Assembly (NCBI RefSeq): GCF_021655555.1
Contig: NZ_AP023086.1
Coordinates: 3,688,685-3,752,684 of the forward strand
Direction: 5' to 3'
DNA length: 64,000 nt
Source: Marinagarivorans cellulosilyticus
GTDB taxonomy: Bacteria; Pseudomonadota; Gammaproteobacteria; Pseudomonadales; Cellvibrionaceae
Shown one piece after another: positions 20,046 through 30,000 of this stretch. Position 1 is the first letter of the stretch, and each line of letters begins with the position of its first letter. A program made the position numbers and the translations under genes. A model generated the notes under the pieces. It was not told the origin of the DNA and did no database searches. It worked only from the letters and a program-made list of their open reading frames with translations.

Positions 20046-21092
20046 TCATTCGATTAAGCCAAGAGAGGCCTGCAACTGTTCCAAACGCCCTTGAAGTACG
20101 GCTTTTTCCTCTGCGATCTCTTTATTCTCAGCTTCAAGGCGACCCGCATATTCGCGAATCTCATGAAGATCTGTCTCAGCTCTTTCTAAAGTAACGCCCT
20201 TGCGTGTTAGCTGTTCTTTCAGACCCTGAACTTCAGCATTAAAGTTGCTGGTATTTATTTCGAAATCGCTAATCTTTTTATTTTTACTGCCACAGTCCAA
20301 TTCGAGTTTTTTTATCTGTGAGCTGAGGGACTCCAGCCTGTGTCCTAGCTCCTGGTTTTCATAAGTGACTTTCTCGGCCTGGTCTTGAGCGCTCTCATAC
20401 CGAATTCTATAGTTTTCCTTTTCAGCCTGAGAGTGTGTCAATTGCTTTGTCAGACTTTCTACTTGAGACTGCAGCTGCCTAAGCTGAGACTGAAATTGGT
20501 CTCTTTCAAGTTGGCGGTCCTCTGCCATTCTATGCTGATAATGCTCAAAATGATCGCGCACCGTTCTGTTTTCATCCTTTAACTCAGAAACTGTTTCCTT
20601 GAGCTCCTGCGCCCGGGCTTTGAGCGCATTACGTTCGGACTCGGTTACCGCAAAGCGAGATGCTAATCCGTTAAGTTCACCATTTAACTTTCGAGAATTG
20701 GCTTCAAGATCAGTAATTTGCTGCTTTAAGGTTTGTTCTCGATCCAAGGCTTCAGATAGCTTTTCTTGGTCGTCAGCCAGCGTGCGCTCAAGCGTCTGGA
20801 CTCGGGACTGATAGTCCTGCTTCGCCTGCTCAACCGCTTCTTCTGATGCCTGCTGGATGCGGTCGCGCAAGGATTTCACCGCACTGATGAGATCCGAAGG
20901 CAAGCCCGTATCAGGCTCCTCGATGTTCAACTCCACATTGTTTCGCCACTGTTTCAATAATGGGGCAATGGTGCTTTTGCTACCGGTTCCAAGCTGCTCT
21001 CGAACGCGATCGATAGTCGGTTCGCTGCCTTGCGCTTTGACCGCTTCAGCAGCTCGACTGATGTCATAGTAAGTCACACCGGGTCGGGCCAT
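20046..21092 (-). CDS. KfrA-like DNA-binding coiled-coil protein
   Basis: 348 aa. Residues about 5-110 match the KfrA N-terminal DNA-binding domain (VTYYDISRAAEAVKAQG, then TIDRVREQLGTGSKSTI), followed by about 230 residues of uninterrupted coiled coil. KfrA proteins are autorepressors on broad-host-range plasmids that help partitioning and recur on integrative elements. Here it is divergent from the integrase and upstream of the Avs-like gene. Its operator is probably in the palindromic 21120-21217 region. Function on this element is inferred. Confidence 0.85.
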   Translation of the reverse strand: MARPGVTYYDISRAAEAVKAQGSEPTIDRVREQLGTGSKSTIAPLLKQWRNNVELNIEEPDTGLPSDLISAVKSLRDRIQQASEEAVEQAKQDYQSRVQTLERTLADDQEKLSEALDREQTLKQQITDLEANSRKLNGELNGLASRFAVTESERNALKARAQELKETVSELKDENRTVRDHFEHYQHRMAEDRQLERDQFQSQLRQLQSQVESLTKQLTHSQAEKENYRIRYESAQDQAEKVTYENQELGHRLESLSSQIKKLELDCGSKNKKISDFEINTSNFNAEVQGLKEQLTRKGVTLERAETDLHEIREYAGRLEAENKEIAEEKAVLQGRLEQLQASLGLIE

Positions 21093-21121
21093 TAGTTTTA
21101 CCTATGAGAATTCAATATCGT

Positions 21122-21138
21122 ATTACGTAATCCGTAAT
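21122..21138. promoter_or_regulatory. Palindromic candidate KfrA operator
   Basis: ATTACGTAAT is a perfect 10-bp palindrome (21122-21131) followed directly by a second half-site CCGTAAT. It lies 30 bp upstream of the kfrA-like start, where autorepressor sites are usually found. No experimental motif supports it. Confidence 0.4.
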
Positions 21139-21183
21139 ATAACATAATATAACGATTAAGAAAGAATACTTGAGATTAAATTT

Positions 21184-21217
21184 CTAACCAACGATAATCA
21201 CCCTTATCATCGGTTAG
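21184..21217. repeat. Imperfect 14-bp inverted repeat between kfrA-like and integrase
   Basis: CTAACCAACGATAA, a 6-bp spacer TCACCC, then TTATCATCGGTTAG: 12 of 14 positions pair. It sits between the divergent kfrA-like and integrase genes, 72 bp before the integrase start. It could be an operator or a recombinase core site; I found no second copy in the window. Confidence 0.5.
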
Positions 21218-21288
21218 ATGGAAATCATCCACGCTAATCATTTCTATCAACGGTACAAACACGCAGTACTCCGTGAACCAGGGCTAAA

Positions 21289-22290
21289 ATGACTGATCAA
21301 CCGTTTTTTCAAGAAAAACCGTTAGGTAACCTATCTGCCGGACTGCCCTCTTCTGCGGAGACGGAGACACTGCGGAAATATCTCAGTGCTGCGACCTCTG
21401 AAAACACGCGCAAAGCCTACCGCTCAGCCATCAAACAGTTTGAGAAATGGGGTGGACGGCTGCCGACGGACCAACACACCGTGATCAAATATTTACTGGA
21501 TAAGGCTCAAGTATCCAGTGTCCGGACGCTGGATTTGCACCTCACAGCTATCAGTCAGTGGCACCGATATCAGGGGTTGGTCAATCCCGTGGATGCGCCG
21601 GTCGTGCGCAAGACAATGGAAGGTATCCGTCGATCACACGGAAAACCCAAACGCAAGGCTAGGGCCTTGCGGCTCGAGCATATCGCACGGATGGTAAGCC
21701 ATATTCAGCAGTCGCCTCCTTCCAATAAAAGCGCAAGAGATTTGGCACTGGTTTTGACCGGCTTCTTTGGGGCCTTCCGGCGAAGTGAACTCGTGTCTAT
21801 TCAGATAGAGGATTTGATATGGGAGCCAGAGGGTTTAATCATCAGAATGCCACGCTCTAAAACGGACCAAAAATCTGCGGGACAAACACGTGCCCTTCCC
21901 TTTGGCAGCAAAAATGTTTGTCCGGCAAGAGCCATCAGGAATTGGATCGCATTAACGCAAATTGACTCGGGACCGCTTTTTCGGCCAATCAATCGCTGGG
22001 ATCAGATAAAAGAGACGCACCTGAACGCTGGCGCGATCAACGAACTTCTTAAAACTCTTGGGACGAAATGTGGTTTTGAGTTTGTAGGGGAATTAAGCAG
22101 TCACAGTTTTCGCAGAGGCTTGTCCACTTCAGCTGCGAGGGAGCGGATAGATTTCGAGCTGATCAAAAAACAGGGAGGCTGGAAAAGTGATGCCACCGTT
22201 TGGGAATACATTGAAGAAGGACAGCAACTGACAAACAATGCCGCACACATTTTAATGGAAAAGTTGCAGGCGCACATGGAGGGTGACTGA
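21289..22290 (+). CDS. Tyrosine recombinase / phage-type integrase
   Basis: 333 aa. An N-terminal SAM-like DNA-binding domain (residues about 25-110) precedes the catalytic domain with all expected residues: R164 in GAFRRSEL, K191 in RSKTDQ, H272-x-x-R275 in SHSFRRG, W298 in GGW and Y307 in WEYIEEG. It should cut and rejoin DNA at specific sites. Position at the border between the defence block and the metal block makes it the likely mover of at least part of this island. Convergent with the MerR-family gene downstream (29-bp gap). Confidence 0.92.
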   Translation: MTDQPFFQEKPLGNLSAGLPSSAETETLRKYLSAATSENTRKAYRSAIKQFEKWGGRLPTDQHTVIKYLLDKAQVSSVRTLDLHLTAISQWHRYQGLVNPVDAPVVRKTMEGIRRSHGKPKRKARALRLEHIARMVSHIQQSPPSNKSARDLALVLTGFFGAFRRSELVSIQIEDLIWEPEGLIIRMPRSKTDQKSAGQTRALPFGSKNVCPARAIRNWIALTQIDSGPLFRPINRWDQIKETHLNAGAINELLKTLGTKCGFEFVGELSSHSFRRGLSTSAARERIDFELIKKQGGWKSDATVWEYIEEGQQLTNNAAHILMEKLQAHMEGD

Positions 22291-22319
22291 TCCCCCATTT
22301 TCGATACAGGTCGGAATGA

Positions 22320-22712
22320 TTAGTGTTGCAACAGGTTTTTAATAATCCCACACTCTTCCACCGTACGATTTGCTGAGCAGTTGTTTCGAAGTTCGTGTAG
22401 TTGCTGACGTAGATTCTGGAATTCCGTAATACGTACTTCGATCAGGCTTATATGCTGCTCAACGATACTGTTAGCCTGATCACAGGCTGCCTCCAGGTTC
22501 TGGCTCAGGGTTAATAGTTGCTTTACTTCCTGTAACGATAGATCCAGATTTCGGCAACGTTTGATAAACATCAACCTCTCTTCCGCTCGTTCGTCATACA
22601 ACCGAAAGTTCCCCTCGCTGCGCGCAACAGAACTCAATAACCCCTCCCTTTCATAGTGCCGGATTGTCTGCACTGAGCAGCCACTGCGTTTTGCCAGTTC
22701 ACCAATTTTCAT
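22320..22712 (-). CDS. MerR-family Cd/Pb-responsive regulator (CadR/PbrR-like)
   Basis: 130 aa: N-terminal winged helix-turn-helix (MKIGELAKRSGC...TIRHYEREGLL), dimerisation helix, and metal-binding cysteines C77, C112 and C121, the pattern of CadR/PbrR/ZntR-group proteins. It should twist a 19-bp-spaced promoter when it binds Cd, Pb or a similar divalent ion. Divergent from the CDF transporter gene, with a matching operator at 22731-22761. A near-identical operator at 30266 suggests it also controls the FTR1-type gene in trans. Confidence 0.88.
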   Translation of the reverse strand: MKIGELAKRSGCSVQTIRHYEREGLLSSVARSEGNFRLYDERAEERLMFIKRCRNLDLSLQEVKQLLTLSQNLEAACDQANSIVEQHISLIEVRITEFQNLRQQLHELRNNCSANRTVEECGIIKNLLQH

Positions 22713-22730
22713 CTTTCTTCAACCCGTCTC

Positions 22731-22761
22731 TTGACTCTATAGTTACTACAGAGTCTACACT
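22731..22761 (+). promoter_or_regulatory. MerR-type promoter/operator for the CDF gene
   Basis: -35 TTGACT (22731-22736), 19-bp spacer, -10 TACACT (22756-22761). The spacer is filled by an almost perfect dyad GACTCTATAGT / ACTACAGAGTC. A 19-bp spacer with an internal dyad is the hallmark of MerR-activated promoters. Confidence 0.88.
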
Positions 22762-22790
22762 CTCCATTACTGTGTAAACAAGAGCCAGTT

Positions 22791-23696
22791 ATGACTGAAG
22801 ACTCGAAGACTTGTGGTTGCAACGCTAGTCAAGACGCGTCATTGCAACCTGAATCGCAAGCAGCAAGTAGTGCTCACGCTGAAATGAGCCACCTGAGCGT
22901 ATTTGACGTTCCTAAGATGGATTGCCCATCCGAAGAGAACTTGATTCGTACGGCTTTTGCTAGCTTTGAAGCAACCGTCGTCTTCGAATTCGACTTGCCC
23001 GGACGCAAGGTGCATATATATCACCCTAATATGGCGGATAAAGTGGAAAAAGCCATGAAGTCTGTTGGCCTCGGGGCAAGCTTGGTCTCATTCGAGTCAG
23101 TAGATCACAATGCGGTTCAGGCTGCCTTGGAAGTCACAACAATCAATGAAACGCGGGAGGCTCAGGCATTAAAGTGGCTGCTGGCCATTAATGCCTTCAT
23201 GTTTGTACTTGAGCTCGGCGTGGGCATTGTGGCGCAATCGACAGGGCTTATCGCCGACTCACTGGATATGTTCGCCGATGCGGCGGTCTACGGCGTGTCG
23301 CTATATGCAGTGGGCAAGGCGGCCAAGTTTAAACTCAAAGCGGCTCACTTTTCGGGTTGGCTGCAGATTGCACTTGCTCTGGGTGTTCTATCGGAGGTTG
23401 CCAGACGCTTTTTATATGGAAGTGAACCGGTCTCGGTGCTCATGATGAGCTTTGGCGCCGTGGCCTTGATAGCAAATATTACCTGTCTCTTGTTGATCTT
23501 CAAATCGCGAAACCAAGGCTCCCATATGAAAGCGAGCTGGATATTTTCTGCCAATGACGTGTTGGCCAATGCGGGCGTGATAACAGCGGGAGTTCTAGTG
23601 GCGGTGACAGGGTCTCAAATGCCAGATTTGGTCATCGGCCTATTAATAGCAGGCCTGGTTATGTGGGGGGCGGTTCGCATCTTGCGACTGAATTAA
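22791..23696 (+). CDS. CDF-type cation efflux transporter with N-terminal HMA-like domain
   Basis: 301 aa. Residues about 35-105 form an HMA-like domain whose metal loop reads MDCPSEE (43-49), a single-cysteine variant. Then come about six membrane helices of the cation diffusion facilitator family, with D-x-x-x-D in DSLDMFAD (TM2) and N-D in SANDVLANAG (TM5). The usual cytosolic C-terminal domain is missing: the protein ends soon after TM6. It should export Cd, Zn or Pb from the cytoplasm using the proton gradient. First gene of the MerR-controlled unit. Confidence 0.85.
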   Translation: MTEDSKTCGCNASQDASLQPESQAASSAHAEMSHLSVFDVPKMDCPSEENLIRTAFASFEATVVFEFDLPGRKVHIYHPNMADKVEKAMKSVGLGASLVSFESVDHNAVQAALEVTTINETREAQALKWLLAINAFMFVLELGVGIVAQSTGLIADSLDMFADAAVYGVSLYAVGKAAKFKLKAAHFSGWLQIALALGVLSEVARRFLYGSEPVSVLMMSFGAVALIANITCLLLIFKSRNQGSHMKASWIFSANDVLANAGVITAGVLVAVTGSQMPDLVIGLLIAGLVMWGAVRILRLN

Positions 23697-23703
23697 ACGC
23701 GAT

Positions 23704-23973
23704 ATGGTCAATACAATCCGACAACTACTCACCAATAAGCCATTGATGCTATTGCTCATCAGTGGCGTGCTCTGCGCTTGCGTTAGCAACAATCGGCCAA
23801 ACAATATTACTTCTATTGGTATCGAGGACTTAACTCAAAAAAAGGCAGTGAATGCCATTATTTTTGACAATTTAAGCCCCGTAGTACAGGAAAAAACAAA
23901 CAATTTCGATCAAGCGGCCAAAGATATAACCAATGCTTTAAAGGAACAAGCCAAGGCCAATAAATACGCCTAA
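23704..23973 (+). CDS. Small lipoprotein (possibly 5' part of a frameshifted gene)
   Basis: 89 aa with a hydrophobic N-terminus and lipobox LCAC, so probably lipid-anchored in the envelope. No recognised domain. It starts 7 bp after the CDF stop, in the same transcription unit. The next frame (-1) is open from 23964 and encodes about 148 residues with normal protein composition but no good start, so this may be the front of a longer gene broken by a frameshift. Confidence 0.6.
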   Translation: MVNTIRQLLTNKPLMLLLISGVLCACVSNNRPNNITSIGIEDLTQKKAVNAIIFDNLSPVVQEKTNNFDQAAKDITNALKEQAKANKYA

Positions 23974-24410
23974 ATAACACAGCCACATATACTGGGGATT
24001 GGCTCGATGTTGCCGATCTGCATTTCAATGACGCAGACTATAACTGGACCCTAAGGTTTTGGGACTCAAACCTACCTAAGTTAGGATTTCAAAACTTTTC
24101 AACAGACATAGATTCCTCCATCGAGGTGCATTTCCGCTATTGCAAGGAACGAACGATACAATTTGCGAATATTTCGGAATCTCAATTATCGAAAGATCGC
24201 GAATATTGGCTAAAACATTTTTACCCTGCAGCGATACACAGCCTGTATTTATTGATGAAAGGCAATATAGAACTAGCACCCATTCAAGTAAAAGCTTATG
24301 GCGGCAGGTTGGTTAGCGGCACAAAACTTGGTGAGAGTGAACACTTCATCTTTGTGTTAAATGGCGAGACAGAAATATTTATTGTTCCCAAGTTAAATGT
24401 GAATTCTTGA
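23964..24410 (+). pseudogene. Continuation of the lipoprotein in the -1 frame
   Basis: Open frame of about 148 codons overlapping the end of the lipoprotein gene. It reads as a plausible soluble domain (for example DVADLHFNDADYNW and RTIQFANISESQ). The only in-frame starts are late (GTG at 24126), leaving the first half untranslated if the two are separate. A single-base indel near 23961-23971 would fuse both into a lipoprotein of about 235 aa. No family recognised. Confidence 0.5.
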
Positions 24411-24454
24411 CATCCTATTATGTATTTTTTAATCGAAATCTAGTGGCAGCCCTG

Positions 24455-24808
24455 ATGGTAAAACCCACCCTAATATATTTGATGCTCGTATTGACGGTTT
24501 TTCAGTCAAGTATCGCTATGGGGGATGTAGACCAGATAACACAGTCAGGCTCTGATAATTTTTCAATTAATAATATTCTAATTGGGCTCGGCGAGATTGA
24601 TCCGCCTGAAACAAATATTGATCCGCTTGAAGAGGAGCACGATTGCAGTCACTGCAGCCTTTGCCATGGACATGGTTGTCCCGTGATTTTAGTTAAAACG
24701 TTGAGTTTTACGTTTCAAAAAGCACGAACAAATGTCCCTGATTATCGTAAACGCATCTCCTCTGAAGTGCCTAGTCCTCTCCAACGCCCTCCTATCTTAC
24801 GATCTTAA
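24455..24808 (+). CDS. Secreted Cys/His-rich small protein with RPPI C-terminus (A)
   Basis: 117 aa from the ATG at 24455 (a longer TTG-started frame from 24407 is less likely). N-terminal signal-like helix, then an acidic stretch, a Cys/His cluster CSHCSLCHGHGC and a C-terminus ending RPPILRS. Three relatives lie at 32471, 47145 and 62144. The cluster suggests periplasmic metal binding, reminiscent of CzcI-type proteins encoded next to RND efflux genes. It directly precedes czcC. Confidence 0.7.
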   Translation: MVKPTLIYLMLVLTVFQSSIAMGDVDQITQSGSDNFSINNILIGLGEIDPPETNIDPLEEEHDCSHCSLCHGHGCPVILVKTLSFTFQKARTNVPDYRKRISSEVPSPLQRPPILRS

Positions 24809-24825
24809 TTAAACAAACTATTCAC

Positions 24826-24839
24826 TCCGCTAACGCGGA
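24826..24839 (+). other. Short stem-loop before czcC (first operon)
   Basis: TCCGC-TAAC-GCGGA: five perfect base pairs with a four-base loop, 28 bp before the czcC start. There is no following T-run, so it is not a typical terminator. A counterpart occupies the same place in the second czc operon (32846-32861). Confidence 0.5.
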
Positions 24840-24866
24840 ATAGATTGACTTAATCAGGATCATTTT

Positions 24867-26138
24867 ATGCGAATTAACCCACTTAATCGGTGTCGGGCGA
24901 TTTGCCTGTCAGCTATAGTTTTGGTCGCCGGTATATCCGCGTCTCCTAGCTATGCAAGTACTGACCCCGCTCTTACATTAAAAGACGCCATTGCCCAGAC
25001 GCTAGAACGGAACCCGCAGCTATATCAGTACACCCTCGCTACTGAAATATTTGAAGCTCGAAAGCAAACCCACTCTTTGCGTCCAGCAATAGAACTCGAA
25101 CTCGAAGTAGAAAACTTTGCGGGATCCGGCGATACCCAAGGGTTTGACGGTGCAGAAACAACACTACAACTCTCATCGGTTATTGAACTAGGGAGCAAGC
25201 GCAAGGCGCGTATGTCCCTAGTAGATGCTCGAATCAATAAAAATCATTGGGAACAGCAAGCAGCCACATTGGATGTCTTGGGTCAACTGACCCAAGTATT
25301 TATCGAAGGCTTGTCAACGCAGGCAAATATCGACCTTGCTAACAACTCATTGAATCTGTCGCGATCACTGTTCAAGGCCGTACAAACACGAGCCAGGCAA
25401 GGCGCGACACCTGAAGCCGAGGTTATGCGTGCGCAGGCTGCCGTCATTCGGGCGGAGCTTCAATTAGCGGCGTTGACCTCAAAGCTTCAACGACAAAAAA
25501 TATTGCTGGCACGTTTTTGGGGCGAGACATCTCCCGAATTTAGTCACCTAAATGGAAATTTATTCGAATCTGGTAAGAGCGAGAGTTTCGATCAGCTTTA
25601 TGCGCGCATTAAAACATCGCCTTCTCTTCAGGTATTTGCGAGTGATGCACGAATAAAAGATGCGGAAGTCACGTTAGCTCGCGCAAGTGGTCGCAGCGAT
25701 ATTACCTGGCGTGCAGGTGTTAGGCGCTTTGAAGATACCGGTGATTCTGCGTTAACCGCTGGCCTGTCAATGCCGCTGTTTGCATCCAAGCGAAACCGAG
25801 GTGAAGTTAAAGCCGCACTCGCTGAACGCAACGCCACTGAGTATGCCAAGCAAGACTCCCTCCTGCGTTTGCATGCAAAACTCTTCGAAGCTTGGTCTCT
25901 ACGAAACCAAAACATGGACGCTGTGATGAAGATGGAAGACACGGCCATCCCCGCTCTGGAAAAGGCATTTCAATTAACCAAAAAAGCGTATGAAAACGGA
26001 CGATATCGATATCAAGATCTCGTCGCAGCACAGGAAGAGTTACTCGCGACAAAACAAGCCCTTATTGATGCCGCCACGAATGTGCAGATAAGCCAGGTAC
26101 TGATCGAACAGTTAACCGGTGCATCGATCTCTGAATAA
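24867..26138 (+). CDS. czcC: CzcC-like outer-membrane factor of RND efflux (operon 1)
   Basis: 423 aa: N-terminal signal peptide ending ASPSYA, then two OEP (TolC-like) repeats with long helices and the alternating hydrophilic/small residue pattern of outer-membrane efflux channels. It forms the trans-envelope exit duct for CzcA. A close paralogue is at 32889, and both contain the block GATPEAEVMRAQAAV. Followed by czcB after about 55 bp. Confidence 0.88.
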   Translation: MRINPLNRCRAICLSAIVLVAGISASPSYASTDPALTLKDAIAQTLERNPQLYQYTLATEIFEARKQTHSLRPAIELELEVENFAGSGDTQGFDGAETTLQLSSVIELGSKRKARMSLVDARINKNHWEQQAATLDVLGQLTQVFIEGLSTQANIDLANNSLNLSRSLFKAVQTRARQGATPEAEVMRAQAAVIRAELQLAALTSKLQRQKILLARFWGETSPEFSHLNGNLFESGKSESFDQLYARIKTSPSLQVFASDARIKDAEVTLARASGRSDITWRAGVRRFEDTGDSALTAGLSMPLFASKRNRGEVKAALAERNATEYAKQDSLLRLHAKLFEAWSLRNQNMDAVMKMEDTAIPALEKAFQLTKKAYENGRYRYQDLVAAQEELLATKQALIDAATNVQISQVLIEQLTGASISE

Positions 26139-26193
26139 ACCGTTTTGAACAATTTAAATGACCCATCAATACATGGATCAAACAGGACTAACA

Positions 26194-27090
26194 ATGAATA
26201 AATACTTACTCACACTATTTCTATTGCTTGGCGTTTTAGCGCCGATTCAAAGCACCTTGGCGGATGACGACGATGATGATGAATATGAAGAAATCAGTCG
26301 AATTAACGACGAGTTATCTACCAAGGTAGGCATTGTTACCGCAAAAGCAACTGCAGGGACAATCAGTCAAACCGTTACCGTCTATGGGAACGTGACACAA
26401 GCGCCTGAGAACAGTCACGAAATTTATGCGCGTTTCCCCGGCATTATCAAATCAGTCAATGTTGTAATCGGTGATACCGTTAAAAAAGGGGATCGCATCG
26501 CGACCATTGAGTCAAATGAAAGCTTAAAAAGCTATCCAATACACGCTCCGGCATCCGGGGTTATTGTGCAACGCCACGCGAACCCAGGTGAACCGACACA
26601 ACAACGGCGGTTATTGACGATTACCAACTTGGATACGGTGTGGATAGAGTTCCGTATTTACCCGGAAAAGCAGGCAAAAGTGAGCGCGGGACAGCCTGTT
26701 TCTATCACCATCAACGATAAGACTATTCTTTCCGATGTAGCCCACCTAATACCGGCTGAAGATAAACCTTACGTACTTGCGCGCGTCAAGCTTGATAACG
26801 ATGAATTAAAGCTTTCTCCAGGTCTGCTTGCCAAAGGGAAAATACATACCAATGAATTTGACGTTTCTTTGGTGGTGACGAAAGACGCCGTACAAGAATT
26901 GGGGGAACGATTAGGCGTGTTTGTTAAAGAAGGTGAAGCTTATGAGTTTGCGCCTTTGGTACTAGGGAAATCCGACGACAATTTCATTGAGGTTGTTTCA
27001 GGGCTGGAACTGGGGGCCGAATATGTTTCAGAAAATAGCTACTTAATCAAAGCGGATATTTTGAAATCCGAAGCTGAAGACGACGACTAG
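26194..27090 (+). CDS. czcB: CzcB-like membrane fusion protein (operon 1)
   Basis: 298 aa from the ATG at 26194 (MNKYLLTLF), which begins a good signal peptide; an in-frame ATG at 26158 adds 12 unneeded residues. After the signal comes a run of six aspartates (DDDDDDEYEE), then a lipoyl/barrel-sandwich domain and beta-barrel with the motifs of CzcB-type adaptors (IESNESLKSYPIHAPASG). It links CzcA to CzcC in the periplasm. Shorter and less His-rich than its paralogue at 34493. Confidence 0.87.
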   Translation: MNKYLLTLFLLLGVLAPIQSTLADDDDDDEYEEISRINDELSTKVGIVTAKATAGTISQTVTVYGNVTQAPENSHEIYARFPGIIKSVNVVIGDTVKKGDRIATIESNESLKSYPIHAPASGVIVQRHANPGEPTQQRRLLTITNLDTVWIEFRIYPEKQAKVSAGQPVSITINDKTILSDVAHLIPAEDKPYVLARVKLDNDELKLSPGLLAKGKIHTNEFDVSLVVTKDAVQELGERLGVFVKEGEAYEFAPLVLGKSDDNFIEVVSGLELGAEYVSENSYLIKADILKSEAEDDD

Positions 27091-27099
27091 GGGTGCATT

Positions 27100-30000
27100 A
27101 TGATTGAATCAATTTTGCGCCTCGCGATAGAGAGGCGTTTTCTATTTTTAAGTTTTATTTTGGTGATTGTTGGTATTGGCGTGTGGAGTTATCAAAAACT
27201 TCCCATCGATGCAGTACCGGATATCACCAATGTACAGGTACAAATTAATACCTCGGCACCAGGCTATTCGCCTCTGGAGGCGGAACAACGGATCACCTAT
27301 CCCGTTGAGACGGCTCTTGCCGGCTTGCCCAAGCTTTCGCACACGCGTTCTTTATCTCGCTATGGTTTATCTCAAGTCACGGTGGTATTTGAAGAAGGCA
27401 CGGATATCTATTTCGCCAGAAACCTGATTAATGCGCGGCTTGGTGCGATTAAAAGTGTGTTGCCTGCCGGGCTGGAGCCGGAGATGGGCCCCATATCAAC
27501 GGGCCTTGGTGAGATATTTATGTATACAGTCCAAGCGAATTCGTCTGCGCGAATGAGCAACGGTGAGCCGTATACAGCCACGGCCCTACGAGAAATTCAG
27601 GACTGGATCATCAAGCCCCAATTAGCACAAGTTAAAGGCGTGATCGAGGTTAACAGTATTGGCGGATACAACAAGCAATACCATGTGATGCCAACCCCGG
27701 AAAAACTTTTATACCATCAGGTCAGTCTCGAAGATGTTGCCGATGCTTTACGGTCAAATAACGATAACCGAGGTGCCGGCTACATCGAAGCCAATGGCCA
27801 ACAATTATTGGTACGTTCTCAAGGTCAATTAGCCACGATTGAAGAGATTCGTCAGGTCATCATCAAACAAAATGATGGCGTGCCCGTCAAAATAGATGAT
27901 GTTGCAGAAGTTGCGATAGGCAAGGAGCTCCGTACCGGTGCCGCAACGCGAAATGGTGTGGAGACAGTGCTGGGAACCGCCATGATGTTGATTGGCGAAA
28001 ACTCACGGACAGTGGCACGAGATGTCGCGCTTAAACTGGCGGATATACAAGCTTCGTTGCCAGAAGGCGTTATTGCGGAAGCGGTATACGATCGCACAAG
28101 CCTGGTTGATAAAGCCGTTAAGACGGTAAGCAAAAATTTATTGGAAGGCGCGCTACTCGTTATTGTTGTGTTATTTGTATTGCTGGGGAATATACGTGCT
28201 GCACTTATCACCGCTGCAGTCATTCCTTTGGCGATGCTGATGACGATAACGGGCATGGTAAAAACAGGCGTGTCTGCCAATTTAATGAGCTTGGGAGCGC
28301 TCGATTTTGGTTTGATTGTCGATGGTGCTGTAATTATCGTTGAAAATTGTATTCGACGCTTGGCTGAAGCACAGCATCAGAGTGGACGGCAAGATCTTCG
28401 TGAACGACTGAATACGGTATTTGAAGCGACTTCTGAAGTGATACGTCCAAGCCTGTTCGGTGTCGCCATCATTACCATCGTCTACATCCCGATATTTAGC
28501 TTGACTGGCGTTGAAGGAAAAATGTTCCACCCGATGGCTGCGACCGTCGTGATGGCGCTAATTTCTGCCATGATATTGTCGTTAACGCTGGTTCCTGCAG
28601 CCGTCGCGGTGATTATGAATGGAGAAATTAGTGAAAAAGAAAGCGTCGTCATCAGCGCAGCCAAATCTGTTTATCGTCCGTTATTGCTTGCCACACTCAA
28701 GTTTCGCTGGGTGGTCGTATCAGGTGCAGCTCTTCTTGTGGCGTTCAGCATTTGGCTGGCGACCACTCTAGGTTCAGAATTTGTGCCGCAATTAAACGAA
28801 GGTGACATTGCTCTTCAAGCGCTACGCATACCCGGTACAGGCTTGGAACAATCTGTCGAAATGCAGGAGGTTCTGGAACAGCGCATTAAAGCGTTTCCGG
28901 AGGTCGATAAAGTCTTTTCGCGAATAGGGACGCCAGAAGTGGCCACTGATCCCATGCCGCCAAGTATTGCTGATATTTTTGTGATTCTAAAACCCAGGAA
29001 TGTATGGGCAGAACCATCAAAAACAAAGAATGAATTACTTGAAGAAATAGAAGAAGCACTGTGGCAACTACCCGGTAATAATTATGAATTCACTCAACCC
29101 ATACAAATGCGTTTTAACGAACTCATTTCGGGTGTGCGAGCAGATCTGGGAATAAAAATATTTGGTGATGACCTGGACCAACTGACCCTTACCGCAAAAG
29201 ACATCCTACAGGTTGTAAGCAAGATTGAAGGCGCGGCCGATGTCCGAATGGAGCAAGTGGAGGGGTTGCCATCCTTGTCAGTGAGCCCTAAACGAGAAAC
29301 GCTCGGTCGCTATGGTTTGAATGTGATTCAACTGCAGGATTGGATTGCTGCAGCAATAGGTGGCGAATCAGCGGGTGTTTTATACGAAGGAGATCGTCGC
29401 TTCGAGCTGATCGTGCGTCTTCCCGAGCTGCTCAGACGGGATATCGAAGGACTTAAATCCTTACCTGTTCCTCTTCCCAACGGCGACTATGTTCCTCTGG
29501 AAGAAGTGGCCTCTCTCACTATTGCGCCTTCTCCGGCACAAATTAGTCGAGAAAATGGGAAACGACGTGTTGTTGTAACCGCAAACGTGCGCGGGCGAGA
29601 CCTGGGAAGTTTTGTTAGTGAGGTAAAAAAGGAAATTCACGAACAAGCCGATATCCCTCCAGGCTACTGGTTAGATTACGGCGGCACCTTTGAACAGTTG
29701 GAATCGGCCAGTCAGCGACTATCTCTTGTGGTGCCACTCACTCTGATAGTGATTTTGGGTTTGCTGGTCATGGCCTTTGCATCACTGAAAGACGCATTGA
29801 TTATTTTCAGTGGTGTGCCACTCGCGCTCACTGGTGGCGTGTTATCACTGTATTTACGTGATATGCCGTTATCGATCTCCGCTGGCATCGGGTTCATCGC
29901 TTTATCAGGGGTAGCCGTTCTGAATGGTCTGGTGATGCTCGCTTTCATACGTCAACTTTGGCATGAGACGGGAGAATTGACCCAGTCCATCGTAGACGGA

